Below are positions 51,301 to 64,000 of a DNA stretch of 64,000 nucleotides, piece after piece (the first letter of the stretch is position 1; every line of letters starts with the position of its first letter). The DNA is from Burhinus oedicnemus (lineage: Eukaryota; Chordata; Aves; Charadriiformes; Burhinidae): NCBI GenBank assembly GCA_008921705.1, contig VFFE01006977.1:499311-563310 (forward strand). The letters are read 5' to 3'. Position numbers and translations under genes: made by a program. The notes beneath the pieces were generated by a model. The model did no database searches. It was not told where the DNA came from and saw only the letters and a list, made by a program, of their open reading frames with translations.

Positions 51301-54300
51301 TGCTTGCTGTGAAACAAGCAAGCTGACCTGAGGTCTCAAATGTCATTCACTAGGACCATTAGCTTTCTGGACCCATTTATTTCTATTAAAATTAATATAA
51401 AACCCCTGCTAAATAAAAGACATACCATGAATATTATCCACAAATTGCTATTAGCTACCTGCTTTTTTCATGCAGTGTTTCTAAAAGGCTTTTCATGCTG
51501 TGAATTTAAAGACAGCATTTAAGATGTCATTATAGCTTGTCTTTATATGCTGCTACCATTAAGGTCTTTATAATGGATTCAGAAATGATGAACATAGATG
51601 GTGCATGTGTCTCAGTCAGACGTGACATGAACGTTTTTATGGCAGATGCACTGGCACAATTTCAATCAACATCACAGGATAATTTTGCTGTGGAAAATGC
51701 TACAGGTAATTTTGGTTACTCTAAGAGGTTCTGAGAATATATTTAAAGAAATTTAAAGATCTCAATAAGTACTTTGAGAGCAGCAACACATTAATATTTA
51801 TTATAACATTTACTGAGCAATGAACATGAAATCTGATCATGTACGATGAACAAAAAATTATCAATCAGCATGTCTCAATCAGAATCAAGAGGCTGGTTTA
51901 GTCTGTAACAACAACTATTTAGATGCTTTTGAACACTTACAATGGAGCCCATAAGACACATACATAGCACAATTTTAACTTTTATTCATCATTTATTTTT
52001 CATTGTGAACAGATCATAAAACTTATGATAGGACTTAAGACCTATGTTTATATTCTGACCTGGGCTGTTTTTCTTCATCAGGTCCCTGGACATCTGCAGG
52101 GCTGTCCTGATCTGGCTGGGCTGGACACACATGCAAAGGTCACCACTAACAGACCACAGCTGAAGATGCAGTTAGAAAGGAGCTCAACTTCAGAAGCTTT
52201 AACCTACATCATGAAACCGTCTATGAAAAACATTGTTATTGACAGGCTGGAAGACATTCAGGGAAATTTTAAAGTGTAATGGTGAAAATGAATGGCAAAA
52301 AGACTATGGCAAATAGCCTGAGCCCAAGTTAATCAGACAATAGAGATGCACGGCCAGGATGCAAGATGAAGTAACTGTATGGTGTGATGGTAAGAGTCAC
52401 AGCCAGACTCATTATACAGAACTGGCTTTGTTCCCCTGGGATCCACTAATGCTAGGATAGTCTTTCCATATGGTAAAAACTCCACTCCTCAGTAAGTAAA
52501 AACAGGATCACGCCCTGAGCTGTGCTAATGTTCCATGTATCCTTCCCCAGCCAATGTCCCTACAAGTCACCAGGGCCACGAGGCACCACGCAAAATCTTT
52601 ATTAAAATGGGAATGACAGTTTTTCAATTGCCTAAATCACCAAACCCACTTGATACCACAAAACAACATGTGTTCAAGCCTGGGATGCATACTACTTTCT
52701 TCCGATAAACAATCTTACTACTAAGCCTTTCTGATATTCAGACTAGCCTTTTGCAGCATGCAGCAGCCTGAGAAATTATTTAAGGGCAAAACACAGCTTG
52801 GACTGGCAAAGCTTCATGCAACTCCTCTACCCCTCCATCAACATGCAGTGATTCTAAAAAAAAAAAGGGATATCTATATATAGGGATAATTTATGTCTGC
52901 TTAATATTTTATGCAAGCTCAAAATATCTATATGGAAGAAGAAAATGCTTTTCTGTATTTAATGTATTTTGTAATTTCATTACGCTGGGAAATTCTCAGG
53001 CTCCTTTACCATCAAAAATCCATTTAAATTATTAAGGTTTTGTGGAGATTTAAACACTTCCTGACATTCCTCCAAAACAACAGCCACTGTAATGGTAAGG
53101 TGGTTTCATTATAAAAAGTAATACAGTCTCCCTGTAACTCAGGAAAGCTTAGAGAAATGGGATTTAAATACATAGGGTGTAAATACACACTCGTTTCCCC
53201 ACTACAACACAGCTTAAGCCTAAGCTACAGACACTGAGTTTATCAGAATAGCACTCCAGAAGATCAGTGAAGGATAGGGGCCAAAAAAACCTCCTTTACA
53301 CAGGGAAAAGGTACAAATACGTGTGCAGATCGTTCAACGTAAGAGCAAAGAAATGCATGGAGATTAATTATTTCATCTATTCTATCTGCAAGATAAAGCA
53401 ACTTTGATCATCTGTGAAAGAGGTGGGGAAAACGCAGCATGGCAATGTTGATCTTATGAGAGAACTGCAAAGGCATCCAAAAATGAATTGAGCAAATGGC
53501 AATGGCAGATTAAAAACTTTTGCTTAACTAATGGTTCCAAAAACTGTTCCCACACATTTAAAGAAATAGGAGTGAGTGACATACACACTCCTTGAAGTTA
53601 AAAAAAATCACCATGCTAGAACCAGCACACAATTTAACAGACTGATTTAGACAGAAAAGCGTTTTTCCTCTGGCACCTTGCTGCAGGGAGAATATGAAGG
53701 GATGACCACTGTGATATAAACCACATACTAAATACTTGTGATGAAATACTATAAAAACATGATGCCTTCAAAGAAAGAATGCTAGTGGGTTATTTCCAGC
53801 AAAACTTGCTGAAGATGTTAGAAAACATGCATGATTTTATAATGACCTTTTCTGAAGAACCAAGAGAAAAAATAGTTTCAGGCTACAAAGACTTACAGAA
53901 TTAAGTTCACCAACAGTAAAAACAGAATAAGGTTACCAGGTTAAGTGGCTGATGTGTGGGATGACACAAAGCCTTAACAAGGTTCTATGAGCAGAAAATA
54001 TTGTATCATTTGATTTTTGACACTTTCCAAGAAAGAGAGAGATGTACAACAGAGAATCTTGGTATCATATTTTCTCATATTACAGGCTACATCTTACAAG
54101 TACTCCAGCTATGCTAAATAGTACCATATTTGACAGTGGGATCCTTGGAAATAATAATGTTGATGTTATTTAATGCTAGAATTTTTCCCTTTAACTAATA
54201 TTGTTTCTAACCATCATAACACTTGTCTAAAAAGATGTTTGAGAACCTGTAATTTTCTTTTATTGGAATGGATTACTCATCACTATACTGGTACAGCTGA

Positions 54301-54717
54301 CTTAAAAAAAAAAAAATTCAAATCACACAGAGTTCCAAATCAGACACTTAAAAAAATCTTTTCTTTCCTTGTCTGCTCAAGCGTAAGCGGGGAAGATTTC
54401 ACAGTACCGCCCTCAGTCCCGCGGTTGCTGGTACTGACTGTTATTTTGGCAGCATGCCTCCCAGGAAGACCAGCTCTGATTAGACTACACGTGGAGGGGA
54501 ATACTATGCAGAAGAGTAAAAATGTCAGAAAAAAGTTCAAAAGCAGATAAAGATACATCTAATCTTTGCCCATGTATACCCTGTTGTGCACAACATCCTC
54601 TTTGTTGATCAACAAAAAACACATTAAAACATCCAGGACTGGGCACAAAATACTAATGTGAGTAACGGCTGTTAAGATGACTAACACTTTTATTACATAT
54701 TCAGAATTGAGCATTTT

Positions 54718-54804
54718 GGCCAGAAACGGAGCCAGAATAAACCAGAGTAGCCTCTCCGGAAGTTAATGGAACTATAATGAATTACACCAATTGAGAATTC
54801 AGAG
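54718..54804. repeat. Ancient palindromic amniote repeat (MITE-like), degraded
   Basis: The right half reads GGAAGTTAATGGAACTATAA, TGAATTACACCAATTGAG, AATTCAG. The left half reads GGCCAGAAACGGAGCC, AGAATAAACCAGAGTAG. The halves are inverted, degraded versions of each other (AATAAACCAG against TGAATTACACC in reverse; GGCCAGA at the outer edge). The motif 'agtcaatggagctacgctgatttacaccagctgaggatctggcc', as I recall it, is common in reptile DNA as a palindromic repeat. The family name and age are not established here. No coding sequence is present. Confidence 0.45.
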
Positions 54805-57684
54805 TATTATTCTGGGATAGCTTGCTAGTGAAACACAAAACAAAGCAAAAGACTAGTTGCACGCTGTGCATGAACACAGTAATTTTAAATCATATTTTCT
54901 GAAAAGGCAGCTAATTAATATCCTTACCTGAGAGACACCTGGAATCCTTCTTGACTGTTTTTTTTCTCTAGTAAAAGCTGAACATAGTAATTTTGTACTT
55001 TTTTTTTTTTAATTATACAAAAGGACTTACAGTCGATGCCTCTTTTCTTTCCCCACAAGCTCTGAATTAGCAAGGAAACAAGCATCACCACAAGTATTCT
55101 GTAAAACATTCAGATTTAACTCGTTAACACACCATGCCTATCCCAAAATATGAAATCCCATTTGATACAATAAATCTTTCCCAACCTTGGAAAAGTCAAA
55201 CAGAGTTGCGTAGCCAGACCAGTTTGAGGAGGACCTTCCCGGATTCTACAATGGGCTCCTTGCCCATTCAGCTAGCTGATCCCCGGATTGATGTTAACCT
55301 GCATGGTCGCGTACCAAGGCAGCTATTTCGGAGCCCCTTGTTTTGGTGGTATAAAAAGGGAAATGCTATGTACCTTCATGATTTAGTCTTAGTAGTCGTT
55401 ACTACAAAAATACCTGTTATTTTCTCTAAAACTATTTTTACTAATAAAAAGAAGTGTGTTGATCTTGTTATCCAAGTAAATAAAGCCCCCCCGCCCCACC
55501 CCTTTAGCAGAAACTGCGATCAGAATCTTTCCTACCATAAATCACTGCATGAGCTCAGCAGTTCAAAACGCTGCTTTCTCCCAGATAGGGATTTTAGAGT
55601 TCCTTAGATCCATGTGCAACAAGGGGATGACTTATTCCGAGACGCAGCCATGAATTGAAGTGTCAAGAGTATTTCTGAATGGCAACAGCAGGAGCATGGA
55701 TCCAGCTTGAGTAATCAGGAGACAGGGGCAGTTCAACCCTGAGACGCCAGACTGCTGGAAGGAAGGGTTTTGTTTTTTGTTTCTAGTTTGCTACCCCAGA
55801 TACAGGATACAGATATATAGCACAGGTCAGGGTTAGTACACTGCCACCGAGATGAGGGTCAAGACCAACTGAACCAGTGGCTACTGTTAACAAGTATGAT
55901 TTCACTTCTCTCCTGGACTACAGTATTTTAGCAAGTCACAGTAAAGAGAACAGGATGAAGTGGGAAATAGCTTACACTCACCAAAAATGGTGCCACTTTT
56001 TCCTGTCTGACATCCCATTTTGTAAAAAAAAAAAAACAAAACAAAAACCAACAAAGGAAAACGCAACTTGGTCTGTCCTTTACTCCTACTACTCCTTACT
56101 GCAGAAAGGTGGAGGGGCAGAGAGTGAAACAGGGATGATTCCTTCCTTCAAGCTCATAATAGATCTGAAAAATCCCTAATCCATACCACAAATGTGTTAC
56201 CATGTCTCCCACCAGAAGACAGGACCTGTGGGCTCTCCCCTTGCCCTGCTAAGGCACATCTCCCACCACCGGTGCGGTCTCCCTGTGCCCGCTCCTTCTC
56301 TTCCAGCCGAACAGAGATTTGCTGTCAGTCTCCTGCCCAGGGAGAATTTTACCAGCGAGTTATTTTAAGGCAACTTTGCATTGTTCATGTAGAGAAAATT
56401 CTCCACAGTAGAACCGTCGCAGACACAACCCTACTAGGGCTGTAGCTTTAGAAAATTATTTAAAATAATGTGTTTTAGCCATAAAAATATAAACACCTCC
56501 TGAAAGTGCTGCCTTATCTGGATGCTCAGTACAGCTTTTTAGTGCCTACACGACTTCAAAGAACAGAGGCACATTCGCAGAGTTGGCCTTTCTCTGCACA
56601 TAAAAGTAACTTCAGCCCCCAAACAGCAGCCAAACCTCACAAGCAAGGCATACAGTGAGGGATGATATACTACCTACAATGGGATGACTGTATTTCCTCT
56701 ATCCTTAGTTATCCTGTCTTGGGGGATAAGCAGGGAAGCAATAAATCAGCTCCTCTCCTTAGCTCTCCAAAGCTTAATGACTTCTCAAGGATCCAGCGTG
56801 AGGTGGACAAGACTTTCCCTCAGGACGCAGTGCGAACGATGCTTGTTGCCCAAGTAACATAGAATTTTCTGACTATTATTTTTCTAGATTATCAAAATTC
56901 AGTTATGCTACAAAGCTAATCAGGAAGTTCTCAGATATTTAAACAGCTTTTTGATGTTCACATCCTAGAAAGAAGTTTTTTTTCACTAGGCAGTTCCTGA
57001 ACCAAGTGTTGTAACCGAGTACAGAATAAACCATCAGCAAGCTGTTCAATAGTCTGGAAAGTAATATAATTCACTCACACAAGTGCACAAACGAAAGGGC
57101 AATCACAGTTTTGACCTTGCTGATGCTTTGTGAAAATTGACTGACATCAATCTCATGGTCCAAATATCTTAAGATAGCTTGAAAGCACTCATAGTCCTTA
57201 AAAATTCTGCAGTGAGAATATTCTAATCCCCAACCTGTTTCACGGGCAAGAGACGCCTGACATGATAGGACTCATGACAGAGACCTGATTTTACTGTTGG
57301 TCTGATGTAGTCAATGTCATCAGCCTGCAATAATTGGGGTCAGCTGCTCAGGGTAATGGTTAGCTGTGCAACACCTTGCCTTTCGTTCTCGAAAGAATCA
57401 GTTTAGATGCAGGCAGGTGGGAAATCAAAGATCACATTTCCATCATTTATGACCCATCTCCATCTCTGATCACAGGGAAAAGACAGATGTATTCATGTCG
57501 TAAGTGCCAAAAATCTTTACAAAGTCCTTGGTGGCCAGAAGCACATTTTACATCTCCCCAAAATCTATAAGCCTCAACTGTTTCCTGGAAATATAAACTA
57601 GGAATTCCAGAGAGAAAACAGCTCTCTGTTCCCTACTTTGATGAAAAGATAAAACATGCTCATATGAGAAACTTCCTCTGTCCA
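54805..57684. other. Non-coding stretch with the window's longest open frame
   Basis: A frame of 157 codons at 55134-55607 (plus) is the longest in the window. It has no visible domain or signal peptide and no convincing splice context, so I do not call it a gene. Homopolymer A/T runs of 11 to 13 bases lie near 55003 and 56024. Nothing else is recognised. Confidence 0.5.
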
Positions 57685-58169
57685 TGAAGGATATGGACCT
57701 GTTGGAGTGGGTCCAGAGGAGGGCCACGAAGATGATCAGAGGGTTAGAGCACCTCTGCTATGAAGACAGGCTGAGAGAGCTGGGGTTGTTCAGCCTGGAA
57801 AAGAGAAGGCTCCAGGGAGACCTTACAGCAGCCTTCCAGTATCTGAAGGGGGCCTACAAGAAAGCTGGAGAAGGACTTTTTACAAGGGCATGTAGCGATA
57901 GGATGAGGGATGATGGCTTCAAACTGGAAAAGGGGAGATTCAGATTAGATCTCAGGAAGAAATTTTTCACTATGAGGGTGGTGAGGCACTGGCACATGTT
58001 GCCCAGGGAAGCTGTGGAGGCCCCATCCCTGGAAGTCTTCAAGGCCAGGTTGGATGGGGCTTTGAGCAACCAGGTCTAGTGGGAGGTGTCCTTGCCCATG
58101 TCAGGGGGGTTGGAACTAGATGGTCTTTAAGATCCCTTCCAACCCAAACCATTCTGTGATTCTATGATC
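57685..58169 (+). mobile_element. CR1 LINE, best-preserved 3' fragment
   Basis: The element is 5'-truncated and starts within the end of the reverse-transcriptase ORF. It reads [36 protein letters not shown], then RMRDDGFKLEKGRFRLDLRK and HWHMLPREAVEAPSLEVF, with a stop at 58077-58079. No internal stop or frameshift breaks these 131 codons. The untranslated tail follows (GGGGGGTTGGAACTAGATGG, ATCCCTTCCAACCC) and ends with two octamer-type terminal repeats (ATTCTGTG, ATTCTATG) at 58151-58166. The intact reading frame suggests a younger insertion than the other CR1 copies here. It cannot move by itself because the endonuclease and catalytic reverse-transcriptase regions are missing. Confidence 0.96.
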
Positions 58170-61100
58170 TGCAAAAGCTAAGGGCACAATAGGAGCTTAT
58201 CTCTCCTGGGCACCCAGAGAGGTTGTGTATTTAATTTTTTTCTTTATCTTGATGGCAACTCGTGATTGTTTAGCAATTTGTTAATATTCTCAGAGCTTAC
58301 AAACACTTGCCAGAACATGTTCCTAAATTTCACTGGTTAATGATATGGTTTTAAACTTGGAGACATGAAAAACAGCAAAATAAAATGAACATAGGGTACA
58401 TCCTATGAAAATGAATGACAGCACAGTGTAGCGATTGAAAATTTAATCTATAGGTGCATCTGCATTTTACATCCATCCAAAAGTTCCCAAGTTTCTCATC
58501 TCTCTGTAATTCAACATCAGAAGTGGAGCTGCTCTGTCACTAAATGTCAGGTTCTGCTTTCTACACAGGCTCAAAGTCCTAGCTATCAAACAGTCCTATG
58601 AAAAAGCAACTGTAGCTATATTTGTCCAAACTGATTGTATTTCAACAGCCATAATTACCAAAAAGCTAAGCAGACATTTGCCTAACTTACCATCACCCTT
58701 CCCCTGCCATTAAATAAATAGCCAAAGGCATTCAATTAGATCAGCAGTAAAGTAACTTCTGTTCCTGTGCCATTTTCTCAAAAATTGACCATTCATACAT
58801 TTTTCTCCTTTCTCCTCTATTTACTACAAAATCTTTTTACTTTCTTGCATGGAGGATACTCTTCACTGCTGTTCCTCCTCTGCTTGTGGGGCCTGTGTTT
58901 TATCACCTTTGACCCCCATGGCTGCGTACTTGCATTGCTTTGCAGTAAGACAACTGGCCACTTCAGTAATATTCCTGAAAATCCACCACTTAGTTCTTAC
59001 ACGCTACTCTAACACACACAAGACAAGAGTCATAACTGATATAAGCCAGTCATAAATCACCACCCAGTTACTTTGAGCATCTGGCTCTAATAATTCAACC
59101 AGAGTCCTAACGTTGATGGTTAAGTTGGGTGCTGTAATCCCATGATAACTCACAACAGTATAAATTTCTTTTAAGGAAAAGGGCTAAGCTATGCCAGTGA
59201 GAATTTTCTCTTTAAAATCAAGGTCGGTGACAATATTTGAGTTGACCTTTTTGCTGAACAGAACTGAAATAAAATCAGACATAATTCAGCTTCAGCTGGA
59301 AGACAAGTATCAACATGTTTTTAATGTTTTTAAATGGTGCATAAAGCACCATTTCTCAGCGAGCAGCCACACAAACAAGCAGCAGTGTTTTGTAGGGAGA
59401 TTTATTAAGCACACCTTGCTACACAGTTTAAAACAAGTGAGCACTGGGAATTGTGACTCAGATTTGCTGTTGTCAAGTGGGAAAATCAGGGAACCGAGTC
59501 TTCAGGCAGCCTACAATCAGTCTCAGTTAAAGCAAAGTGTGAGTAAGTGACAGACCTCCACCAAGGAACAAGTAATGAACGCTAACCTGAACCAAGGAGC
59601 AGTGTGTGAACAAGCTGTGGATGAGGATTCATCTTTGGATATAGATGAATGCTGATGCCAAGCAATTAATATGTGATGTTGCACAGCAAACAGAGAGGCA
59701 GGTGATTTTTGTCAAACGAAAGCCCTTGTTGCTGAGCTTTGTTCAGTGCTACCTCTAAACGGAAAATGAACTGCTATACGCTGTGTCACAATTACGTGCC
59801 AAGAAAAGCAGTCAGGTAAAAACCACATTGCAGACCTACACACAATTCTGTTTTGCAGATTTCTGAGGGATTTTTTTAAAACACATTGGCCAAGAAAATG
59901 ATTCACTACCAAGTATCCTGTTCGCATTGTACATCCATTTTTTTCTTTCCCATATCAGTACAGTGTTCCTGGAAAGCCCAAGAAAAAATACTGCAAAATT
60001 TCCACATTTAGAAAGCAGGAGTCACTGGAAGCCAAGTATCCTAATTAACAAAGGATATCCAGTGGTTCATGAAACGAAACTGCCTTGGAAAAAGGGTATT
60101 TACGTGACATTTTCCAAGGTCACCTCAGGGTTCTCCCCTTTGAATGCTATTTCTTACTGCACACAATCTTGCAGTTCAATCCTCCGTCATATCATTTATT
60201 CTACATGTGCTGTTTCAAATATCATGGCATACATTTTCCTAGCTGCTTCACTGACACCCCTCTTAGCACGCACTGACAAATTATGCAAGAAGCCAGTGTC
60301 TCAATTCTCAAAGAAGTGTCCCAAATCTTCTCCCTTTTTCTGAGATATATTCCTTCCATGTCTCCTGGGCCACGGGGCAACTTCAGGAAAGTGACTAAGT
60401 GTTTTTATAACGTGCTTTCTCTCTTCACCTCTTAAACAAAAAAGAAAGAGCAATGAAGCTTTCACCTTCATCAAAATTCTGAAAGTCTTGTTTGAATTTA
60501 AAGACTGCAAATAAAATGTTTTGATGCTTCCTGCAGGAGTGATGAGCTACTAGCGAGCCATTTAGTTAATGATACTGTTCCTAAAATGCATGAAGTTTTA
60601 TGCGTAACTAAAGAAGTTAATATTTGTTGAGGTGTAATGAAGTAAACTATCACGAGGGAGTAGACAACACCTTTATTTTACATTTGAATTTTTGCATATT
60701 TTCTTTAAAATTACTTTGAAGTCTTCAGCAAATGAGGTGTATTTACACAACATGGAGATGGTGGAACAAAATCAAAATAACCTTAAGCAATGGAGAGAGC
60801 CAGAAAGCCAACATCACCCTTATGCAAGAATTTCTGGAGGTTACAAACAGGTTAACCACTCTGTTTCACATAGCATTGCTCAACTCCTACTCCAAAGCCT
60901 TCCGATTGTCTGCCTCGTATGTTTCCCAGGAAGGGTCTTAAGGAAATTGCTGGCAATCAGATACTCATGACCTGACCCTTCTCTCCCAGGAACCTAAGTA
61001 ATGAGTATCCTTGTGAGAATTCAACTCATGGCTATAGATTAATGAGCTATTTTTTCCTGACTGAGACCGCAGCTCACAGTATGGCTGATCCCAAACAAGC

Positions 61101-63968
61101 ACTGTTTGTGCCTCATTGAACCGGAGACAGTTGCAGTTTGCAGGATCAGCAGATGCAAATCTAGGGACAGCACTGTATAAGCAGAAACAATAGTTTAGCC
61201 AGGTAAACAGACCTGAAAGATCCAAAGTCTCAGCTGGTGGAGGAGAGCTGAGATTTAGCATTCAAAGCACTGCTGGGAGGCGTTCTCCTACACGTTGAGT
61301 TTATTTCTCCATTTGAAACAAGTAGTTTCCTTACAGAGAAAAAAAATAATTTCCTGCCATAAATGGGTTAACTAATGACAAGGCTGTAGGCAAAAGAAGG
61401 TGCACGGTGAGAGGAGGATGAGGAAAACAAGTGAATGTCGTGGCAGGTATAAAAATTACACAAAATGCTCCTCTGATTTGCAAAAATGTGGTGGTGGTGA
61501 ATACAAACCAGTATTTTACTGTCAGAAGCACACGTAACAGGGATTTGTGCAGTATCAGCAGTTGCTTCTAGTAACCTACAGACCTCAGATCTGAGGAATG
61601 GACGTTACACCAACATAAAATGCTGGTGTTAAATGCAGCTTTATATTAAGTTTAGTCTCTTCTTATTTTCCTGCATTCTACATTTTTCCACCCAGTTCCT
61701 CCTCCCCAACTCACATTTACTGTTGTCCCCACTCAGGCCATACTGTTTTCTGAAGATGGCCAAAACTAAACACAACAGCCTGCTCTGCAGAAGTTTGAGC
61801 ATAAGAGAGTTGAGATTTTTGGTCTTGCTTGAACTGATTGCATGCAATAACTTTCCAAGGCATTGACTGATTAGTTAATGAAATCATAGAAGTTACTTTG
61901 GTCACTTTTGAAACTTGAGATTATTAGCTATCAGCACAGTTGCCAATGAGGTGCTTATTTGACTTTGTGCTAAGAAAGTTTAATATTTCTACTAAATAAA
62001 AAATAAACTCTCCTCTCAAACTAAATAAAGGAATGCCCTGGAAGTAAAGTGAGAGGCATTTGAAATCGGGTCAGTAAACTGGTTTTCTGCCATGGACATC
62101 AATACTGAAGACTAATTTGTTTTGGCTGTGTTTTTCAAACGATTGAGTCAGCTATTTGCTTAAGAGAAGCTGAGAAATACTATTATGGAATAACTGGCAA
62201 TTTAAAGTTTTTATTATATTCTTAATATATTCCACAATACTGGTACATATAAACAGTCTGGACACAATTGATATTTACACAAAAGGCTAAGTCCTATATA
62301 TTAATCAACATTCCTTAAAAAAAGACAGTTAAAAATGGGCATCCATTTTAATTTATCTTTAGATATCCAAATGTATGCACACATTTCTAGAAGAAGGGGT
62401 ACTGAGCAGCTCACTGACCATCCAGATTTTGTTTGTATGAAAAGAGTAATAGTTCGTCTTTTTACATACTGCCAGAATTGGTAATGAGTTATGAATGAGC
62501 TATTAATGACATTTTTATAAGCTACAAGGGAACAAAAGGTTAGTAGCTTGACTACAGGGATACCTTCTCAGGAAAAGTGAATTATTAGTTTTAAATTTGT
62601 GAACAATAGAAAAGAAGGCCCAGCGATTTCAGTACGATGATTAGTCCCAGGTGATCAAGATAACATCTACTAACTACTGTTTCACAGGAAAAACTGTCAC
62701 TAGGTAAAGACTTGTGAACTGGGGATGAAAAGTGAAGAAAGACTAATCCATCTCTGAACATGCTTTTATTTAAATCTACCCTTTTAAAAGAAAAAATAGA
62801 TCTTTAGCTTCTAAGACAGGGGAGTCATATTCAGGATGCACGGACCCATACCATCATTTTACCTGAAAATATAGCTTTCAGATAGAGATTTCATCTAACT
62901 ACAGTGAAAATGACCCTGTTTTAGAACACATATTGCAAAATACTAAAGAGTGAGGTTTGCACCTGTCTTCCTATATATATGTAAATTTCTGAACCTCATG
63001 AATTGCCATTTTGCTCTTTACAGAGAGTTAGCAGTTGTCACGTTGTATGTGTCATGCCAGAGTAAAATAAATCAAACATATAAACAACTATGTAAATAAA
63101 ATGAGGCATTTGTAAGCATGAGGAAATACACCATCTCTCTGTTTCAGATATGTTGGGTTCTAATCTCCACCAAATTAAAAACAGCAAAAGATAGACTTTA
63201 TGACACTTTTGATTTGGCATTACATCTTTTGTTCCCTCTAATTTATACAGTAAGTCAAAAAACTAGTAAGATGATGCTGACAGTTCCAGCTTTGAAAATT
63301 TGTCTCCTCCACCAGGTCACATGTGAGTAAACTGTCTTTCAGAGCATGTAACTTAACATTTGGTCTCCTTGAACACAGGCTTTGTAACTGGCAGCTTCTT
63401 TATGAGATCATTGGGCCTGTTACATGGAAAGGAGCATAAACCAACAAGCTCAGGTCAATATTTAAAAGCAAGCAAAATATAGCAAGACACACTATAAAAA
63501 CTGGAGTAATAATTACAGATGTCATTTGCTTATTGCCTCTGAATTATTTTAAAGCCATTTTTCCCTTCTAAGTTTTACAAATGCTTAATATTCTACATGT
63601 AACTTGTGTATGGGATGTATGTAGTGTTATGCAGATTAAGAAAAAGTGTTCTGGAGAAGAGCCTTTCAGCTTAAATATGAAAGGGAACTTCTCAGCTTTC
63701 CAGTACAATGCTCAACAAAAAACTGCTTTCCAAGAAATGTGACATCATGCCAAATGATTTCTGTGGAATTTGTGTATCAATTACAGCTATAATTTAGGGT
63801 TTCCATTAATTAAAGCAACTTTTTTCTAATACAATTTTATCACCTCACCCTCAATATCTCTTAGATTGATCTATGTGCTATTTTAAGAATAAAAGCTAAA
63901 GGAAAAATAGGGAAGTGATTTTACAACAGCACCTATTACTTGAGATGGGCATAAATAACAAAAATATC
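58170..63968. other. Non-coding stretch, nothing recognised
   Basis: AT-rich non-coding DNA. The frames at 59191-59550, 59927-60343 and others show no known motif and no clear splice signals. No interspersed repeat could be identified. Confidence 0.6.
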
Positions 63969-64000
63969 CAGTAAAGGAAGGGGGAGAGGGGAGAGGGGAG
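63969..64000 (+). repeat. Purine-rich GGGGAGA repeat running off the window
   Basis: After AAAGGAAG the sequence becomes GGGGGAGAGGGGAGAGGGGAG up to the last base. This is a 7-bp GGGGAGA repeat with about three copies visible. It is cut by the window edge, so its full length is unknown. All bases are purines, so triplex or quadruplex folding is possible. Confidence 0.85.

Larger units (their letters stand above)
40467..54717. other. Long non-coding stretch
   Basis: About 14 kb without a supported exon or RNA gene. Small items are listed separately: two tandem duplications (44797, 45552) and a hairpin (48283). A GC-richer island at 43980-44230 gives four overlapping short frames on both strands with no recognisable product. 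The minus-strand frame at 45736-46179 is long but has no family features. Confidence 0.55.

Noticed and set aside
51573..51706. Possible exon-like frame ending before a GTAATT donor
   Set aside because: The acceptor side is weak and ambiguous, and the peptide is not recognisable.
55134..55607. Longest open frame (157 codons, plus strand)
   Set aside because: No domain, signal peptide or family resemblance, and no convincing splice context. A frame of this length can arise by chance in 64 kb read in six frames.
1..64000. CRISPR arrays, operons, bacterial or phage genes, tRNA/rRNA genes
   Set aside because: No regularly spaced direct repeats, no dense coding and no recognisable RNA gene. The CR1 elements show this is vertebrate nuclear DNA. 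A tRNAscan or Rfam search was not possible, so small RNA genes could be missed.

Overview
The window looks like vertebrate nuclear DNA, most likely from a bird. It is AT-rich and has no operon structure, no long open frames and no ribosomal or transfer RNA gene that I can recognise. Its only clearly datable repeats are 3' fragments of CR1 LINEs. They carry the usual CR1 tail of short ATTCTATG-like repeats, the 'GGTTGGAAGGGACCT' block and recognisable C-terminal reverse-transcriptase ORF sequence. CR1 is the dominant interspersed repeat of birds and also occurs in crocodilians and turtles. The low number of copies (four in 64 kb) and the absence of mammalian SINE/L1 sequence fit a bird best. 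I cannot name the species.

Layout. 1-8 kb: non-coding, with one doubtful decayed coding-like patch on the minus strand (4.68-4.94 kb) next to an old imperfect palindromic repeat (5.03-5.15 kb). 8.2 kb: a short CR1 tail. 9.9 kb: part of a second palindromic repeat. 10.55-10.64 kb: a perfect hairpin and two small tandem duplications. 15.1-16.0 kb: a CA microsatellite, then a possible old solo LTR. 18.6-19.1 kb: a patch with more CpG than its surroundings and a perfect 9-bp hairpin. 20-25 kb: non-coding, with two stretches that read like conserved regulatory DNA. 28.5-29.2 kb: the longest CR1 copy (minus strand). 31-38 kb: non-coding, with a four-run G-quadruplex motif and three more stretches of possible regulatory sequence. 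39.7 kb: an old CR1 fragment. 40.32-40.47 kb: the best protein-coding candidate, a 145-bp internal-exon-like segment on the minus strand. 40.5-57.7 kb: non-coding, with small duplications, a hairpin at 48.3 kb and another old palindromic repeat at 54.7 kb. 57.7-58.2 kb: the best-preserved CR1 tail (plus strand). 58.2-64 kb: non-coding, ending in a purine repeat that runs off the window.

Interpretation. If the 40.3-kb segment is a true exon, much of the window is probably intron of one large minus-strand gene. Otherwise the window is mostly a gene-poor intergenic tract. I found no convincing new biological system. The points most worth checking are the candidate exon, the degraded palindromic repeats (which look like very old amniote mobile elements), and the stretches suspected of being conserved non-coding elements. 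The last cannot be judged without a multi-species alignment.
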